A stretch of DNA of 36,760 bases from Salinarimonas rosea DSM 21201 (GTDB lineage Bacteria > Pseudomonadota > Alphaproteobacteria > Rhizobiales > Beijerinckiaceae), in contig NZ_AUBC01000033.1 in the NCBI RefSeq assembly GCF_000429045.1, positions 1-36,760 on the forward strand, written 5' to 3'. The translations under genes and the position numbers were made by a program. Below the pieces are notes generated by a model. The model ran no database searches. It saw nothing but the letters and a program-made list of their open reading frames with translations, and was not told the origin of the DNA. This document shows, piece by piece, positions 16,046-24,654 of this stretch (position 1 is its first letter; every line of letters begins with the position of its first letter).

Positions 16046-16981
16046 CTACCTCGGGCGCGCGCGGGGGTGCGCCGCCTCGACCGCCGCGAGGAGGCCGGCG
16101 GCGTCGACGCGGGTATAGACCTGCGTCGTCGACAAGGAGGCGTGGCCGAGCAGTTCCTGGATCGCGCGCAGGTCGCCGCCGCGGGCGAGGAGGTGCGTCG
16201 CGAAGGAATGGCGCAGCGCGTGCGGCGTCGCCGAATCGGGCAGGCCGAGCGCGCCGCGCAGCCGCGCCATCGCACCCTGGACGATCCGCGCCCCGAGCGG
16301 CCCGCCCTTCTCGCCCCGAAACAGCGGCGCGTCCGGCGCGAGAGGGTGCGGGCATGCGGCGAGGTAGGCCGCGACGGCCTCGGCGACCGGCGCGATGACG
16401 GGCACGGCGCGGGTGCGTCCGCCCTTGCCGACGACGGTCAGCGTCGCGCCGGCGAGCGTCGGCGCGTCGCGCCGCAGGATGCCGAGCGCCTCGGAGATGC
16501 GGAGCCCCGCCCCGTAGAGGAGCGCGAGCACGGCGGCGTCGCGCACCAGCACCCAGGTCGGGCGGTCCTCGTCGGCGCGCAGGTCGGGATCCGTGAGCGC
16601 GATCGCCGCGGCGGGCGCCACAGGGCGCGGCAGGTCGCGCTTGCGCCGCGGGCCGCGCACGGAGGCGACGCCCGCCATCTCGACCCCCGTCTCGCGGGAG
16701 AGCGCGCGCACGAAGCCGCGCACGGCGGAGAGCTTGCGCGACAGCGTCGCGTCCACCGCGCCGTCGGCCCGGCGCGCGGCGAGGAAGGCGCGCAGGTCCC
16801 GCGCCGGCAGCGCCGCCAGAGCGGCAGCGTCCGGCGGCTCGCCGAGATGCTCGGCGAGGAAGGTCAGGCACTGCCGGATGTCGCGCCCGTAGGCCTCGAT
16901 CGTCTTCGGCGAATAGCGCCGCTCGGTGGCGAGCGCCACGAGATGGGCGCGCAGGGCGGCGTCGACCGCGGGGGCGATCAT
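16046..16981 (-). CDS. xerC: Tyrosine recombinase XerC
   Basis: A 311-residue site-specific recombinase that, with XerD, resolves chromosome dimers at dif. The N-terminal SAM-like DNA-binding domain includes YSPKTIEAYGRDIRQCLTFL. The catalytic set is complete: Arg161 in YGAGLRISEAL, Lys in VVGKGGRTR, His and Arg in HALRHSFATHLL, His in LLGHASLSTTQVYT, and nucleophile Tyr289. XerC is preferred over XerD or an integrase because the gene stands divergently next to priA, as is common in Hyphomicrobiales, and because no mobile-element gene is nearby. The two starts are 85 bp apart. No dif-like site was identified in the window. Confidence 0.92.
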   Translation of the reverse strand: MIAPAVDAALRAHLVALATERRYSPKTIEAYGRDIRQCLTFLAEHLGEPPDAAALAALPARDLRAFLAARRADGAVDATLSRKLSAVRGFVRALSRETGVEMAGVASVRGPRRKRDLPRPVAPAAAIALTDPDLRADEDRPTWVLVRDAAVLALLYGAGLRISEALGILRRDAPTLAGATLTVVGKGGRTRAVPVIAPVAEAVAAYLAACPHPLAPDAPLFRGEKGGPLGARIVQGAMARLRGALGLPDSATPHALRHSFATHLLARGGDLRAIQELLGHASLSTTQVYTRVDAAGLLAAVEAAHPRARPR

Positions 16982-17066
16982 GGCGCGCGGCTCGGGATGG
17001 CGCAGGTCGTCGTCATGGCGTAAGTCTCTCGGCTCAGGCTCACCAAACCGTCAACGCCGCCCGCCC

Positions 17067-19247
17067 ATGGTCCAGACGCTGGCGGACGTTCTCGTCCCGC
17101 TGCCCCTCGACACGCTGTTCAGCTACCGCGTCCCGGACGGGATGACGCTCGTCCCCGGCCAGCCGGTGCGCGTGCCGTTCGGCCCGCGCGAGGCGATCGG
17201 CGTGGTCTGGGACCTGCGCGAGGGCGCGGGGGCGAACCTGAAGACGCTCGCCGGCCCGATCGATGCGCCGATCCTGCCCGAGAGGCTGCGGGCGCTCCTC
17301 GACTTCGTCGCGCACTGGACGCTCGCCCCGCGAGGCGCGGTCCTGCCGATGGCGCTCAAGCTCGCGGACGGCAGCCGCGCCGAGACGCCGCGCGTCGGCG
17401 TGCGCGCGACGGGCGCGTTGCCCAAGCGCATGACGCCCGCCCGCGAGCGGGTCCTCGCGATCGCGGCGGACGGCGCCGCGCGCGCCAAGCGCGAGCTCGC
17501 GCTCGCCGCCGGCGTCAGCGCCGGCGTCGTCGACGGTCTCGTCGACGAGGGCGCGCTCGAGACGCTGGCGCTCCTCGCTCCGCAGTCGCCGGCCCCCGAT
17601 CCGGACCATGCCCCCGCCGCGCTCTCGGCCGACCAGCGCGTCGCGGCAGACGCCCTCGCCGCCGCCGTGCGCGAGACCGCATCGGGCGTGCCCGTGCCGA
17701 TCCTGCTCGAGGGCGTCACCGGCTCGGGCAAGACCGAGGCCTATTTCGAGGCGATCGCCCAGGCGCTGCGCATGGGCGGGCAGAGCCTCGTGCTGATGCC
17801 GGAGATCGCGCTCACCGCGGGCTTCCTCGACCGCTTCGCCGAGCGCTTCGGCGTGCGTCCCGCCGCCTGGCACTCCGGCGTCGGGGGCAAGCGCCGCGAG
17901 CGGCTCTACGCCGACATCGCCTCGGGCGCAGCCAAGGTCGTGGTGGGCGCGCGCTCGGCGCTGTTCCTGCCCTACGCCGACCTGAAGCTCGTCGTCGTCG
18001 ACGAGGAGCACGACGCCGGCTACAAGCAGGAGGACGGCGTCCACTACCACGCCCGCGACATGGCGGTGATCCGCGGCCGGCTCGAGCCCGCCGCCGTCGT
18101 CCTCGCCTCGGCGACGCCCTCGCTCGAGACGCGGGTCAACGCCGAGCGCGGGCGCTACGCCCACATCCGCCTGCCCGAGCGCTTCGGCGGGCGCACGCTC
18201 CCCGACATCGCGACGATCGACATGCGCGCGTCCGGCCCGCCGCAGGGCCGCTGGATCGCGCCCCCGCTCGCCGCGGCGATCGAGGCGGCGACCGCGCGCG
18301 GCGAGCAGGCGCTGCTCTTCCTCAACCGCCGCGGTTTCGCCCCGCTCACCCTGTGCCGCGCCTGCGGGCACCGCTACGAGTGCCCGAACTGTACCGCCTG
18401 GCTCGTCGAGCACCGCTTCCGGCGCGCCCTCGTCTGCCACCATTGCGGCCATGTCGAGCGCACGCCGGACCATTGCCCCTCCTGCGGCGGGGTGGACACG
18501 ATCGTGCCCTGCGGCCCCGGCGTGGAGCGGATCGCGCAGGAGGTGGCGACGCTCTTCCCGGAGAAGCGCACGATCACGCTCTCGTCCGACTTCCCCGGCG
18601 GCGCCGAGCGGCTGCGCACGGAGCTCGACGCCATCGCGTCCGGCGCCTGCGACATCGTCATCGGCACGCAGCTCGTGGCGAAGGGGCACAACTTCCCGCT
18701 CCTCTCGGTGGTGGGCGTCGTCGATGCCGATCTCGGGCTCACCTCCGGCGACCCGCGGGCGGCCGAGCGCACCTTCCAGCTCCTCCAGCAGGTGACGGGC
18801 CGCGCCGGGCGCGGCGACCGGCCCGGGCGGGCCTATCTCCAGACGTTCCAGCCCGCGCATCCGGTGATCGCGGCGCTCGTCTCGGGCGACGCCGAGCGCT
18901 TCTACGCCGAGGAGACGGCGCAGCGCGAGGCGGCCCGCCTGCCGCCCTTCGGCCGCCTCGCGGCGCTCGTCGTGACGGGGGCGGACAAGGATGCGACCCA
19001 CGCCCACGCCCGCACGCTGGTGCGCGCGGCGCACGCGATGGGCGTTCTCGACGCCGACCTCTCGGTGCTCGGGCCCGCCGAGGCGCCCATCGCCATGATC
19101 CGCGGCCGCCACCGTGTGCGCATCCTGGTGCGCGCCGCGCGCACCCGCGATCTCCAGGGCTTCCTGCGCGACTGGCTCGCCGCGGGGCCGAAGCCGACGG
19201 GCGGCATCCGCGTGCAGGTGGACGTGGACCCCCAGAGCTTCTTGTGA
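17067..19247 (+). CDS. priA: Primosomal protein N' (replication restart helicase PriA)
   Basis: A 726-residue superfamily 2 helicase that reloads the replisome at stalled forks. Seen are the N-terminal DNA-binding domain (ADVLVPLPLDTLFSYRVPDG), Walker A GVTGSGKTEAYF near 216, Walker B DEEH near 311, GSATPS-type motif III (VLASATPSLETR), and the zinc-binding insert of about residues 430-475 with eight cysteines in four pairs (CRACGHRYECPNC, then CHHCGHVERTPDHCPSC). The ATG at 17067 gives the standard N-terminus; no clear ribosome-binding site precedes it, and in-frame codons further upstream would overlap the divergent xerC. It is a single gene, with a GC-rich hairpin between it and the convergent ldhA. 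Confidence 0.96.
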   Translation: MVQTLADVLVPLPLDTLFSYRVPDGMTLVPGQPVRVPFGPREAIGVVWDLREGAGANLKTLAGPIDAPILPERLRALLDFVAHWTLAPRGAVLPMALKLADGSRAETPRVGVRATGALPKRMTPARERVLAIAADGAARAKRELALAAGVSAGVVDGLVDEGALETLALLAPQSPAPDPDHAPAALSADQRVAADALAAAVRETASGVPVPILLEGVTGSGKTEAYFEAIAQALRMGGQSLVLMPEIALTAGFLDRFAERFGVRPAAWHSGVGGKRRERLYADIASGAAKVVVGARSALFLPYADLKLVVVDEEHDAGYKQEDGVHYHARDMAVIRGRLEPAAVVLASATPSLETRVNAERGRYAHIRLPERFGGRTLPDIATIDMRASGPPQGRWIAPPLAAAIEAATARGEQALLFLNRRGFAPLTLCRACGHRYECPNCTAWLVEHRFRRALVCHHCGHVERTPDHCPSCGGVDTIVPCGPGVERIAQEVATLFPEKRTITLSSDFPGGAERLRTELDAIASGACDIVIGTQLVAKGHNFPLLSVVGVVDADLGLTSGDPRAAERTFQLLQQVTGRAGRGDRPGRAYLQTFQPAHPVIAALVSGDAERFYAEETAQREAARLPPFGRLAALVVTGADKDATHAHARTLVRAAHAMGVLDADLSVLGPAEAPIAMIRGRHRVRILVRAARTRDLQGFLRDWLAAGPKPTGGIRVQVDVDPQSFL

Positions 19248-19323
19248 GGCGGCGCTGCGCCGGCGCACGTCGGTGAAGCGCGGCATCGGCGTCGAGCGCG
19301 TTCTGCACGCCCCACACCCCCGG

Positions 19324-19346
19324 CCCCTCTCCACGAGGGAGAGGGG
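19324..19346. terminator. GC-rich hairpin between convergent priA and ldhA
   Basis: CCCCTCTCC and GGAGAGGGG form a perfect 9-bp stem with an ACGAG loop, 76 bp after the priA stop and 18 bp after the ldhA stop. There is no U-run. Hairpins with this CCCTCTCC/GGAGAGGG composition are common extragenic repeats in GC-rich proteobacteria, so it may be a dispersed repeat as well as a terminator. Confidence 0.45.
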
Positions 19347-19364
19347 AGAGCCTACAGGACCGCA

Positions 19365-20372
19365 TCAATCCGCGAGCTTCTCCACGGACACCGCATGCAG
19401 CGGCGCGCCCGTCCGCGCGAAGGCATCGATGTTGGAGAGCGTGGTCTGCGCGATGTTGCCGAGCGCTTCCTTTGTGAAGAAGGCCTGGTGGCCGGTGATC
19501 AGCACGTTGGGGAAGGTCAGCAGCCGGGCGAAGACGTCGTCGCCGAGGATCGTGTTGGAGAGGTCCTCGAAGAACAGGTCGCCCTCCTCCTCGTAGACGT
19601 CGAGCGCGAGGTTGCCGATCCGCCCGGACTTCAGCCCCACGAGCACGGCGGGCGTGTCGATCACCGCGCCGCGGCTGGTGTTGACGATCATGACGCCGTG
19701 CTTCATCCGCGCGATCGCGTCGGCGTCGATCATGTGGCGCGTCTGCGGGGTGAGCGGGCAGTGCAGCGAGACGATGTCGGCGCGGGCGAACAGCTCCTCG
19801 CGCGAGACGTAGGCGATGCCGCGGGCGACGCAGTCCGGGTTCTCGGCGACGTCGTGGGCGATCACGGTGCAGCCGAAGCCCTGGAACAGGCCGGCCGCAA
19901 TGGCGCCGATCTGGCCGGTGCCGACGATGCCCACCGTCTTGCCCTGGAGATCGAAGCCGAGCAGGCCGTCGAGCGCGAAGTTGCCCTCGCGCACGCGGTT
20001 GTAGGCGCGGTGGATCTTGCGGTTCAGGGCCAGCACGAGGGCGAGCGTGTGCTCGGCGACCGCGTGCGGCGAGTAGGCCGGCACGCGCGCCACCGCGATG
20101 CCGAGCCGGCGCGCCGCCTGGAGGTCGACGTTGTTGAAGCCGGCGCAGCGCAGCGCCACGAGCTTCACGCCCAGGCCCGCGAGCCGCTCCAGGGCGGCGG
20201 CGTCGCAATGGTCGTTGACGAAGACGCACACGGCCCCGGCCGAGTCCGCCAGCACGGCGCTGTCGGCGGTCAGCGTCGCCTCGACGAAGGCGAGCTCGTG
20301 GCCGAGCGGGCGCGCGGCCTGGTGCAGGAAGGCGCGATCGTAGGGCTTGGCGCTGAAGACGACGACTTTCAT
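19365..20372 (-). CDS. ldhA: D-lactate dehydrogenase (2-hydroxyacid dehydrogenase family)
   Basis: A 335-residue NAD-dependent D-2-hydroxyacid dehydrogenase that most resembles LdhA, reducing pyruvate to D-lactate. Features are the N-terminus MKVVVFSAKPYDRAFL typical of LdhA, LVALRCAGFNNVDL, the Rossmann motif GIVGTGQIG, catalytic Arg in NTSRGAVID, Glu in LDVYEEEGDLFFED, and His295 in ITGHQAFFT. The EEEGDLFFED and HQAFFTKEAL segments are characteristic of the D-lactate branch. I chose ATG 20372; an ATG at 20411 overlaps the pfkB stop codon (ATGA) and would add 13 residues. It follows pfkB by 35 bp on the same strand, so the pair links sugar phosphorylation and fermentative NADH disposal. Confidence 0.9.
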   Translation of the reverse strand: MKVVVFSAKPYDRAFLHQAARPLGHELAFVEATLTADSAVLADSAGAVCVFVNDHCDAAALERLAGLGVKLVALRCAGFNNVDLQAARRLGIAVARVPAYSPHAVAEHTLALVLALNRKIHRAYNRVREGNFALDGLLGFDLQGKTVGIVGTGQIGAIAAGLFQGFGCTVIAHDVAENPDCVARGIAYVSREELFARADIVSLHCPLTPQTRHMIDADAIARMKHGVMIVNTSRGAVIDTPAVLVGLKSGRIGNLALDVYEEEGDLFFEDLSNTILGDDVFARLLTFPNVLITGHQAFFTKEALGNIAQTTLSNIDAFARTGAPLHAVSVEKLAD

Positions 20373-20407
20373 CCGGTTTCGACCCTCGCTCGATGTCGCT
20401 GCGTTCG

Positions 20408-21334
20408 TCATGCGCCGATCTCGGCGCGCAGGCGCTCGACGTCTTCGCGCCTGCACAACTCCGTCCCAGGCGTCAGCACCGCGGCGGTGCCCGCGGCCAT
20501 GCCGAGCACGAAGGCCTCTCGCGGGGAGAGGCCCGTGGCGAGACCGAAGGTCATGCCGGCGACGAAGGAATCGCCCGCGCCCACCGCCGAGCGCACCTCG
20601 ACCGGGGGCACCTCCTTGCGCACCACGCCCTCGCGCGAGGCGAGGATCGCGCCCTCGTGGCCGAGCGTCACCGCGACGAGATCGACCTTGCCGGCGAGGA
20701 CGAACTCCATCGCCGCCGCGCCGATCGCCTCGGTGTCGGGCAGGGGACGCCCGACCGCCTTTTCGAGCTCGCCGTGGCTCGGCTTGACGAGGTGGAGCCC
20801 GCCATGCGCGAGCGTGTCGGCGAGCGCGGCGCCGGACGTGTCGAGCACGAGCTTCGCGCCCTTGGCGGCCGCGATGTCGGCGATGCGGCTGTAGAAGCCC
20901 GGTGGCGTGCCTCGAGGCAGGGAGCCCGAGGCGACGATCCAGTCGACGTCGCGCTCTTCGATCTCCGCGAGCACGGCCGCGCACTCGTCCTCCCGCAGTA
21001 GCGGGCCCTCCGGGACGAAGCGGTATTCCTTGCCCGACGAACGCTCGAACACGACGTGGCTGATGCGGGTGTCGTCGTGGATCGGGATGCGCGTGTAGGC
21101 GATCCCGCGCTGGCCGACGAGCGTGTCGAGCACGCCGCCGGTCGCGCCTCCCGCAGCGTAGACCGAGCAGGCCTCGGCGCCCAGCTCGGTCAGCACCCGC
21201 GCGACGTTGATGCCGCCGCCGCCGGGATCGTAGCGCTCGTTGGAGGTGCGGATCTTGTGCGTGTGGCGAACGACGTCGGCCTCGGCCGAGCCGTCCACGG
21301 ACGGGTTGAGGGTGAGCGTGAGGATGGGCTTCAT
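20408..21334 (-). CDS. PfkB-family 6-phosphofructokinase/1-phosphofructokinase
   Basis: A 308-residue ribokinase-fold sugar kinase. The N-terminus ILTLTLNPSVD, the substrate region RYDPGGGGINVARVL, ASGSLPRG, and the catalytic GAGDSFVAGM with base Asp255 place it in the PfkB branch that includes 6-phosphofructokinase II, 1-phosphofructokinase and tagatose-6-phosphate kinase. The segment HDDTRISHVVFERSSGKEYR resembles the PfkB (phosphofructokinase II) type rather than FruK, and there are no PTS genes nearby, so fructose-6-phosphate is the best guess. It is the first gene of a two-gene unit with ldhA. Its ribosome-binding site and start codon lie in a tandem duplication, described separately, which creates a six-codon ORF overlapping this start. 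Confidence 0.9.
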   Translation of the reverse strand: MKPILTLTLNPSVDGSAEADVVRHTHKIRTSNERYDPGGGGINVARVLTELGAEACSVYAAGGATGGVLDTLVGQRGIAYTRIPIHDDTRISHVVFERSSGKEYRFVPEGPLLREDECAAVLAEIEERDVDWIVASGSLPRGTPPGFYSRIADIAAAKGAKLVLDTSGAALADTLAHGGLHLVKPSHGELEKAVGRPLPDTEAIGAAAMEFVLAGKVDLVAVTLGHEGAILASREGVVRKEVPPVEVRSAVGAGDSFVAGMTFGLATGLSPREAFVLGMAAGTAAVLTPGTELCRREDVERLRAEIGA

Positions 21335-21365
21335 GCGCTCTCCGTTGGCATGCGCTCTCCGTGGG
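21332..21365 (-). repeat. 17-bp tandem duplication of the pfkB RBS and start codon
   Basis: Two adjacent 17-bp copies differ at one base (CATGCGCTCTCCGTTGG and CATGCGCTCTCCGTGGG, plus strand). Read on the minus strand, each copy supplies GGAG followed by an ATG. The outer ATG (21351) opens a six-codon ORF, MPTESA, whose TGA stop overlaps the real pfkB ATG (21334). Ribosomes starting at the outer site would end exactly on the gene's start. Confidence 0.75.
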
Positions 21366-21601
21366 GTCGCGCGCGGGGGTCGCGCGCGAACGCGCTCCGC
21401 CGGCAGCCCTGTCGACGGCCGGCGGCTCCATTCGTTCCGCGTCGCGGATGCGAGCCCGCACCCTCCGCGACTTCGCTGCGGTGCGCAATTGCGGGCATGT
21501 CCGGACGCGGGAACGCCGAACGGTACGGATGCGGAACCGTGGCGCTGTCCTGCGGCTTGCCTAGCCGACCATTACGACCGCACGACGACGAGGCATTTTC
21601 C

Positions 21602-22771
21602 ATGGACGCCCCCGCCCAGCCGCCCCGCCGCGACGCGCCCCCGGCCCGCATCTCGACGCTCGGCCTCGTGGCCGCGACGGCCATCGTCGCCTCGGCGGCC
21701 TATCTGCGTCGCGATCACCGGGGACCCGGGGCGGGGCTCGCCCTCGACGAGCCCCCGAGCGCCGCCGCACGGGAGGGCCGCTCGCGCCTGCGCCCCTCGA
21801 AGACCCCCGACCGCCCCGCCGACCGCGATCACGCCCGCGGGCGGCGGGCGGCGACGCCGCGCGAGATCCCCCGCGCGGGCTGGATCGACGTCGCCAAGCG
21901 CGTCGCCACCGAGTTCTCCCGCGATCGTCTGATGGCGGTCGCCGCCGGCGTGACCTTCTACGCGCTCCTCGCGCTCTTCCCGGCGATCGCCGCCTTCGTC
22001 TCGCTCTACGGCCTGTTCTTCTCCCCCGAGGAGGTGAGCCGGCAGGTGGCCAGCCTGTCCGGCGTGATCCCGAGCGGCGCGGTCGACGTGATCGAGGGCG
22101 AGATCGAGCGAGTCGCCGCGCAGGGGGGCGGTGCGCTGACGTTCGGCTTCGTGGGCGGCCTGCTGCTCACGCTCTGGAGCGCGAATTCCGGCATGAAGGC
22201 GATCTTCGACGCGCTCAACGTCGCCTACGACGAGGACGAGGAGCGCGGCTTCCTCGCGCTCAACGCGCTGACGCTGCTGTTCACGCTCGGCGCGCTCCTG
22301 ATCGGGGGCGGGCTCGTCGCGGCGGTGGCCGTGATGCCGGCGGTGCTCGCCGCCGTGCCGCTCGGGGCCGAGATCGAGATGCTGCTGCGCTGGCTGCGCT
22401 TCCCGATCGCGCTCGTGCTGGTGACTGGGCTGCTCGCGCTGATCTTCCGCTACGGCCCGAGCCGCACCCGCGCGCGCTGGCGCTGGGTGCTGTGGGGGGC
22501 AGGCATCGGCGCGGTAGCCTTCGTCGGCTTCTCGATGCTGTTCACCTGGTACGTCTCGAACTTCGGCTCCTACAACGCCACCTACGGCTCGCTCGGCGCG
22601 GTGGTGGGCTTCATGGTCTGGATCTGGCTCTCGACGACGATCGTGCTGCTCGCCGCCGAGCTCAACGCCGAGATGGAGCGGCAGACCGCACGGGACACCA
22701 CGGTCGCGCCCGATCGCCCGCTCGGGCGGCGCGGCGCGCAGGCGGCGGACACGGTGGCGCCGGCGCCCTGA
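21602..22771 (+). CDS. YihY/BrkB family inner-membrane protein
   Basis: A 389-residue membrane protein of the YihY/virulence factor BrkB (UPF0761) family. Residues 1-95 are a polar, Arg/Pro-rich cytoplasmic extension with one short hydrophobic run (LGLVAATAIVASAAYL). The conserved part starts at FSRDRLMAVAAGVTFYALLALFPAI and contains about six TM segments, including FGFVGGLLLTLWSANSGMKAI, NALTLLFTLGALLIGGGLVAAV and the family ending YNATYGSLGAVVGFMVWIW. The biochemical function of the family is not settled. The ATG at 21602 has GAGG about 10 nt upstream. It stands alone, 267 bp from the divergent pfkB; that gap shows only the duplicated pfkB start and GC-rich short repeats. N-terminal codons are less certain than the core. 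Confidence 0.92.
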   Translation: MDAPAQPPRRDAPPARISTLGLVAATAIVASAAYLRRDHRGPGAGLALDEPPSAAAREGRSRLRPSKTPDRPADRDHARGRRAATPREIPRAGWIDVAKRVATEFSRDRLMAVAAGVTFYALLALFPAIAAFVSLYGLFFSPEEVSRQVASLSGVIPSGAVDVIEGEIERVAAQGGGALTFGFVGGLLLTLWSANSGMKAIFDALNVAYDEDEERGFLALNALTLLFTLGALLIGGGLVAAVAVMPAVLAAVPLGAEIEMLLRWLRFPIALVLVTGLLALIFRYGPSRTRARWRWVLWGAGIGAVAFVGFSMLFTWYVSNFGSYNATYGSLGAVVGFMVWIWLSTTIVLLAAELNAEMERQTARDTTVAPDRPLGRRGAQAADTVAPAP

Positions 22772-22863
22772 GCCGGAGGGCGCGATCCACGTCCGTGACG
22801 CTTGCATGCGCGCGCGGCTTCCGCTTCATGGAAGAACCGCAGCCCGTCGCCCGTCCGGATCTC

Positions 22864-23832
22864 ATGCACGCGTTCCTCCGCCTCGCCGCCGCCGCCGTCC
22901 TCGCCGCCGCCGTCCTCGCCGCCGCCACGACGGCTCCCGCCGTGCGCGCGGCGAGCCTCGACGGGCTTGCCGTCACGATCGAGAACCGCACGGCGCCCGC
23001 CTTGTGTGCCGGCGCGCGCAACGTCGCGCTCACGCTGGCGTCGGACGCGACGCGGCGCTTCACGCTCACCGCCGCCCATCCCGCCTACCTGCCGATGCTC
23101 GGTGCGGCCGAAGCGCCGGCCGCCGATCTCCTCGCCTGCGACGCGGCCGTCGCGGCGCGGCCGGGGGCCGAGGTGCCGGTCCGCACGACGCTGCACGAGG
23201 ACGAGGGTGTGCGCCTCGTCGGCGTGCGAGGTCCCGGCGGGCTGTTCGCGGCGTCCGACGTCCCCGTGCGCGTCGGCGACGCGGCGCCCGCGGGATTCGG
23301 CGAGATCGAGCTGTGGGTGACGGACGCGGGCCGGACCGAGCGGGTCCTGACGCTCGAGACCGGCACCGGGCTGTGGCGGATGCGTCCGCTCGCGCCGGAG
23401 GGTCGCGCCACGACCGCCTTCGGCGCGGGCGCCGTCATCGGCCCGCTCGGGGCGGACGGCATGCGCACGCGGATCGAGAGCGTCGTCTTCGCGCCGCGGG
23501 CGCGCACGGTGCAGCTCGCCTTCGCCGAGGGCGGCGGGGTGGCCGTGCGGCTCGCCGGGCTCGACCGCGAGCGCATCGTGCTCGAGGTGGTCTTCGACAA
23601 GCCCGTGACCGGCCGGCCCTTCGCGGCGATCGTCGGCGACCACGTCACCCGCACCGTGTCGGAGATCGCCGACGTGGCGGTGCGCGAGGCGGACGCGGCC
23701 GGCTGGCGCGAGGCGCCGATCACGGAGTTCGAGGGCGCGGTCGCGACCGACCTGTGGGCGGGGCGCACCGTCCCCTCACGGCGGGCGACGAGCGCGCCCG
23801 ATCTCGCGCTCGGGCGCTTCCAGCCGCTGTGA
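22864..23832 (+). CDS. Exported protein of unknown function
   Basis: I do not recognise this 322-residue protein. It has a clear Sec signal peptide (MHAFLRLAAAAVLAAAVLA, then cleavage probably after AVRA near residue 29). The mature part is rich in beta-type hydrophobic alternation and Ala/Arg/Glu, with only two cysteines (about residues 46 and 91, in PALCAG and LLACDA), which could pair in the periplasm. There are no other TM segments and no lipobox. ATG 22864 gives a standard signal peptide; an in-frame ATG at 22828 would add 12 residues. Its stop codon is part of the ribosome-binding site (TGAGGAG) of the MOSC gene, so the two are translated from one message and may share a function. Confidence 0.75.
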   Translation: MHAFLRLAAAAVLAAAVLAAATTAPAVRAASLDGLAVTIENRTAPALCAGARNVALTLASDATRRFTLTAAHPAYLPMLGAAEAPAADLLACDAAVAARPGAEVPVRTTLHEDEGVRLVGVRGPGGLFAASDVPVRVGDAAPAGFGEIELWVTDAGRTERVLTLETGTGLWRMRPLAPEGRATTAFGAGAVIGPLGADGMRTRIESVVFAPRARTVQLAFAEGGGVAVRLAGLDRERIVLEVVFDKPVTGRPFAAIVGDHVTRTVSEIADVAVREADAAGWREAPITEFEGAVATDLWAGRTVPSRRATSAPDLALGRFQPL

Positions 23833-23842
23833 GGAGCACGGG

Positions 23843-24637
23843 ATGCGCGTCGCCGGCCTCTACCGCTACCCCGTCAAGGGCCTCTCCCCGGAGCCGATGG
23901 CGCGCGTCGCGCTCGCGGCCGGCGCTTTCGTGCCGGGAGACCGCATCCACGCCGTCGAGAACGGCCCCTCCGGCTTCGATCCGGCGGCGCCCGTCCATCG
24001 CTCGAAGCGCCACTACCTGATGCTCATGCGCAACGAGCAGCTCGCCCGGCTCGAGACCGCCTACGACCACGACACGGGCACCCTCGTGGTGCGCGAGGCG
24101 GGCGCCGAGCTGGCGCGCGGCGATCTCGGCACGCAGGAAGGCCGCGCGGCGATCGAGGCGTTCTTCGCCGGCTTCATGGGCGACGCGCTCGACGGCCCGC
24201 CCAAGGTGCTGAGCGCGCCCGACGGCTACCGCTTCACGGATTCCCCGACGGGCTGGGTCTCGCTCGTCAACCGCCGGAGCCTCGCCGAGATCGAGGCGCG
24301 CGTGGGCACGCCCGTCGATCCGCTGCGCTTTCGCGCCAACCTCGTGGTGGAGGACCTCGCCCCCTTCGCCGAGCACGATCTCGTCGGCTGCACGCTCGCA
24401 GCGCCGTCCGGCCTGCGGCTCGTCGTGCGCGAGCGCACGGTGCGCTGCGCCGCGACGAACGTCGATCCGGCGACGGGCATCCGCGATCTCGCGATCCCGC
24501 GCACGCTGATGCAGGCCTTTGGCCACATGGATTGCGGGGTCTATGCCGAGGTCGTCGCCGACGGCACGATCGCGGTCGGCGAGCGGCTCGCGATCGTCGC
24601 GCCCGAGGCGAGGCCAGCCGCGTCGCTGCCGTTCTGA
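23843..24637 (+). CDS. MOSC domain-containing protein
   Basis: A 264-residue protein with an N-terminal MOSC beta-barrel domain (MRVAGLYRYPVKGLSPEPM) and a C-terminal MOSC domain. The conserved cysteine motif is VRCAATNVDPATGIRDL, followed by GHMDCGVYAEV. MOSC proteins carry or bind the molybdenum cofactor's sulfur and act in reductive detoxification of N-hydroxylated compounds (YcbX, mARC); the substrate here is not predictable, and the ferredoxin domain of YcbX is absent. The start has GAGGAG 6 nt upstream, overlapping the stop of the exported protein's gene. A separate operon a few kilobases away encodes a small SUOX-like protein, but nothing visible connects them. Confidence 0.9.
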   Translation: MRVAGLYRYPVKGLSPEPMARVALAAGAFVPGDRIHAVENGPSGFDPAAPVHRSKRHYLMLMRNEQLARLETAYDHDTGTLVVREAGAELARGDLGTQEGRAAIEAFFAGFMGDALDGPPKVLSAPDGYRFTDSPTGWVSLVNRRSLAEIEARVGTPVDPLRFRANLVVEDLAPFAEHDLVGCTLAAPSGLRLVVRERTVRCAATNVDPATGIRDLAIPRTLMQAFGHMDCGVYAEVVADGTIAVGERLAIVAPEARPAASLPF

Positions 24638-24654
24638 GGCGGGCGGCGCGGTCG

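Noticed and set aside
16046-16981. Tyrosine recombinase as a phage or island integrase
   Set aside because: Length, full catalytic set and the divergent priA neighbour fit chromosomal XerC; there are no attachment repeats or mobile genes.
21056-21601. Upstream extension of the YihY gene
   Set aside because: It is antisense to pfkB and then non-coding in character; the ATG at 21602 has a ribosome-binding site.
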